Of a DNA stretch of 60,222 nt, positions 60,146 to 60,222 are shown one piece after another. The translations under genes and the position numbers were made by a program. Under the pieces are notes generated by a model. It ran no database searches. It had not been told where the DNA came from and saw only the letters and a program-made list of their open reading frames with translations. The DNA is from Lachnospiraceae bacterium (GTDB taxonomy: Bacteria; Bacillota; Clostridia; Lachnospirales; Lachnospiraceae). The stretch covers positions 1 through 60,222 of the forward strand of contig JAFRUR010000061.1 of assembly GCA_017438775.1 (NCBI GenBank). The letters run 5' to 3'. The stretch's first letter is position 1. Every line of letters starts with the position of its first letter.

Positions 60146-60222
60146 CTTGCGGTGAAAACGGGCAGAAGGAAAAGATGCCCAAAAACCGCATAAAATAAAG
60201 AAAAATCATGACAAAAAAGACG

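Overview
The window is a GC-rich bacterial chromosome segment (about 60% by eye) carrying the replication-origin neighbourhood of a Firmicute. Gene order rpmH-rnpA-yidD-yidC-jag-mnmE-mnmG-rsmG running left, dnaA-dnaN-yaaA-recF-gyrB-gyrA running right, parA/parB with three perfect parS sites, a SAM-I riboswitch, a BirA-type operator before bioY and protein types such as DUF4446, YitT, TraX and TipAL-like MerR point to a high-GC Clostridia member, probably Lachnospiraceae-like. This assignment is inferred from gene content and not from a search.

Left arm (1-23.4 kb): partial metK under a SAM-I riboswitch, murA, a large unknown membrane-anchored protein, glpK, a VTT/TVP38 membrane protein with a frameshifted tail, trmO, bioY, a zinc-dependent phospholipase C-like protein, a UMF1-type MFS transporter, a trigger-factor-like lipoprotein and an MscL with an added zinc ribbon. 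Next comes a compact cassette of an RpiB-like isomerase, a TIM-like isomerase and a RuBisCO-like protein, coupled to an ABC ATPase and an FtsX-type permease with a long coiled coil. The trio resembles the lower part of D-apiose/apionate catabolism (3-oxo-isoapionate-4-phosphate to erythrose-4-phosphate). A 5'-truncated 5'-nucleotidase directly follows the permease stop, and a TipAL-like MerR gene with a textbook 19-bp-spacer promoter follows.

Middle (23.4-37.6 kb): a mainly leftward set: HAD phosphatase, small protein and Y-family polymerase (coupled), YitT, TraX and an aconitase-superfamily hydratase. The hydratase is divergent from a LysR regulator, which overlaps a C39-like protein gene. 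Then come a two-component system, a NUDIX hydrolase, DUF4446, parB and parA.

Origin (37.6-56 kb): a 0.95-kb lower-GC gap holds the parS cluster, followed by rsmG/mnmG/mnmE/jag, a yidC interrupted by an in-frame TAG, yidD, rnpA and rpmH. Two DnaA-box clusters flank dnaA; the dnaA-dnaN gap has DnaA boxes, a GC patch, TAC/TAT-like trios and an AT-rich tract, as in bipartite Firmicute origins. Genes diverge from here in both directions. gyrA is translationally coupled to a two-subunit class I fumarase/tartrate dehydratase.

Right end (56-60.2 kb): tRNA-Ser(GCT), an HD-domain protein, an XRE-type membrane regulator behind a possible attenuator, and two acetyltransferase genes joined by a 35-nt tandem repeat. 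Each repeat unit closes one micro-ORF and opens the next with a GTGA overlap. The second acetyltransferase is fused to a TIGR04076-like domain. The window ends in a regulatory region with an NrdR-box-like palindrome. The strongest leads are the micro-ORF repeat relay, the RuBisCO-like cassette, the amber codon in yidC, the hairpin array between rpmH and rnpA, and the truncated nucleotidase.
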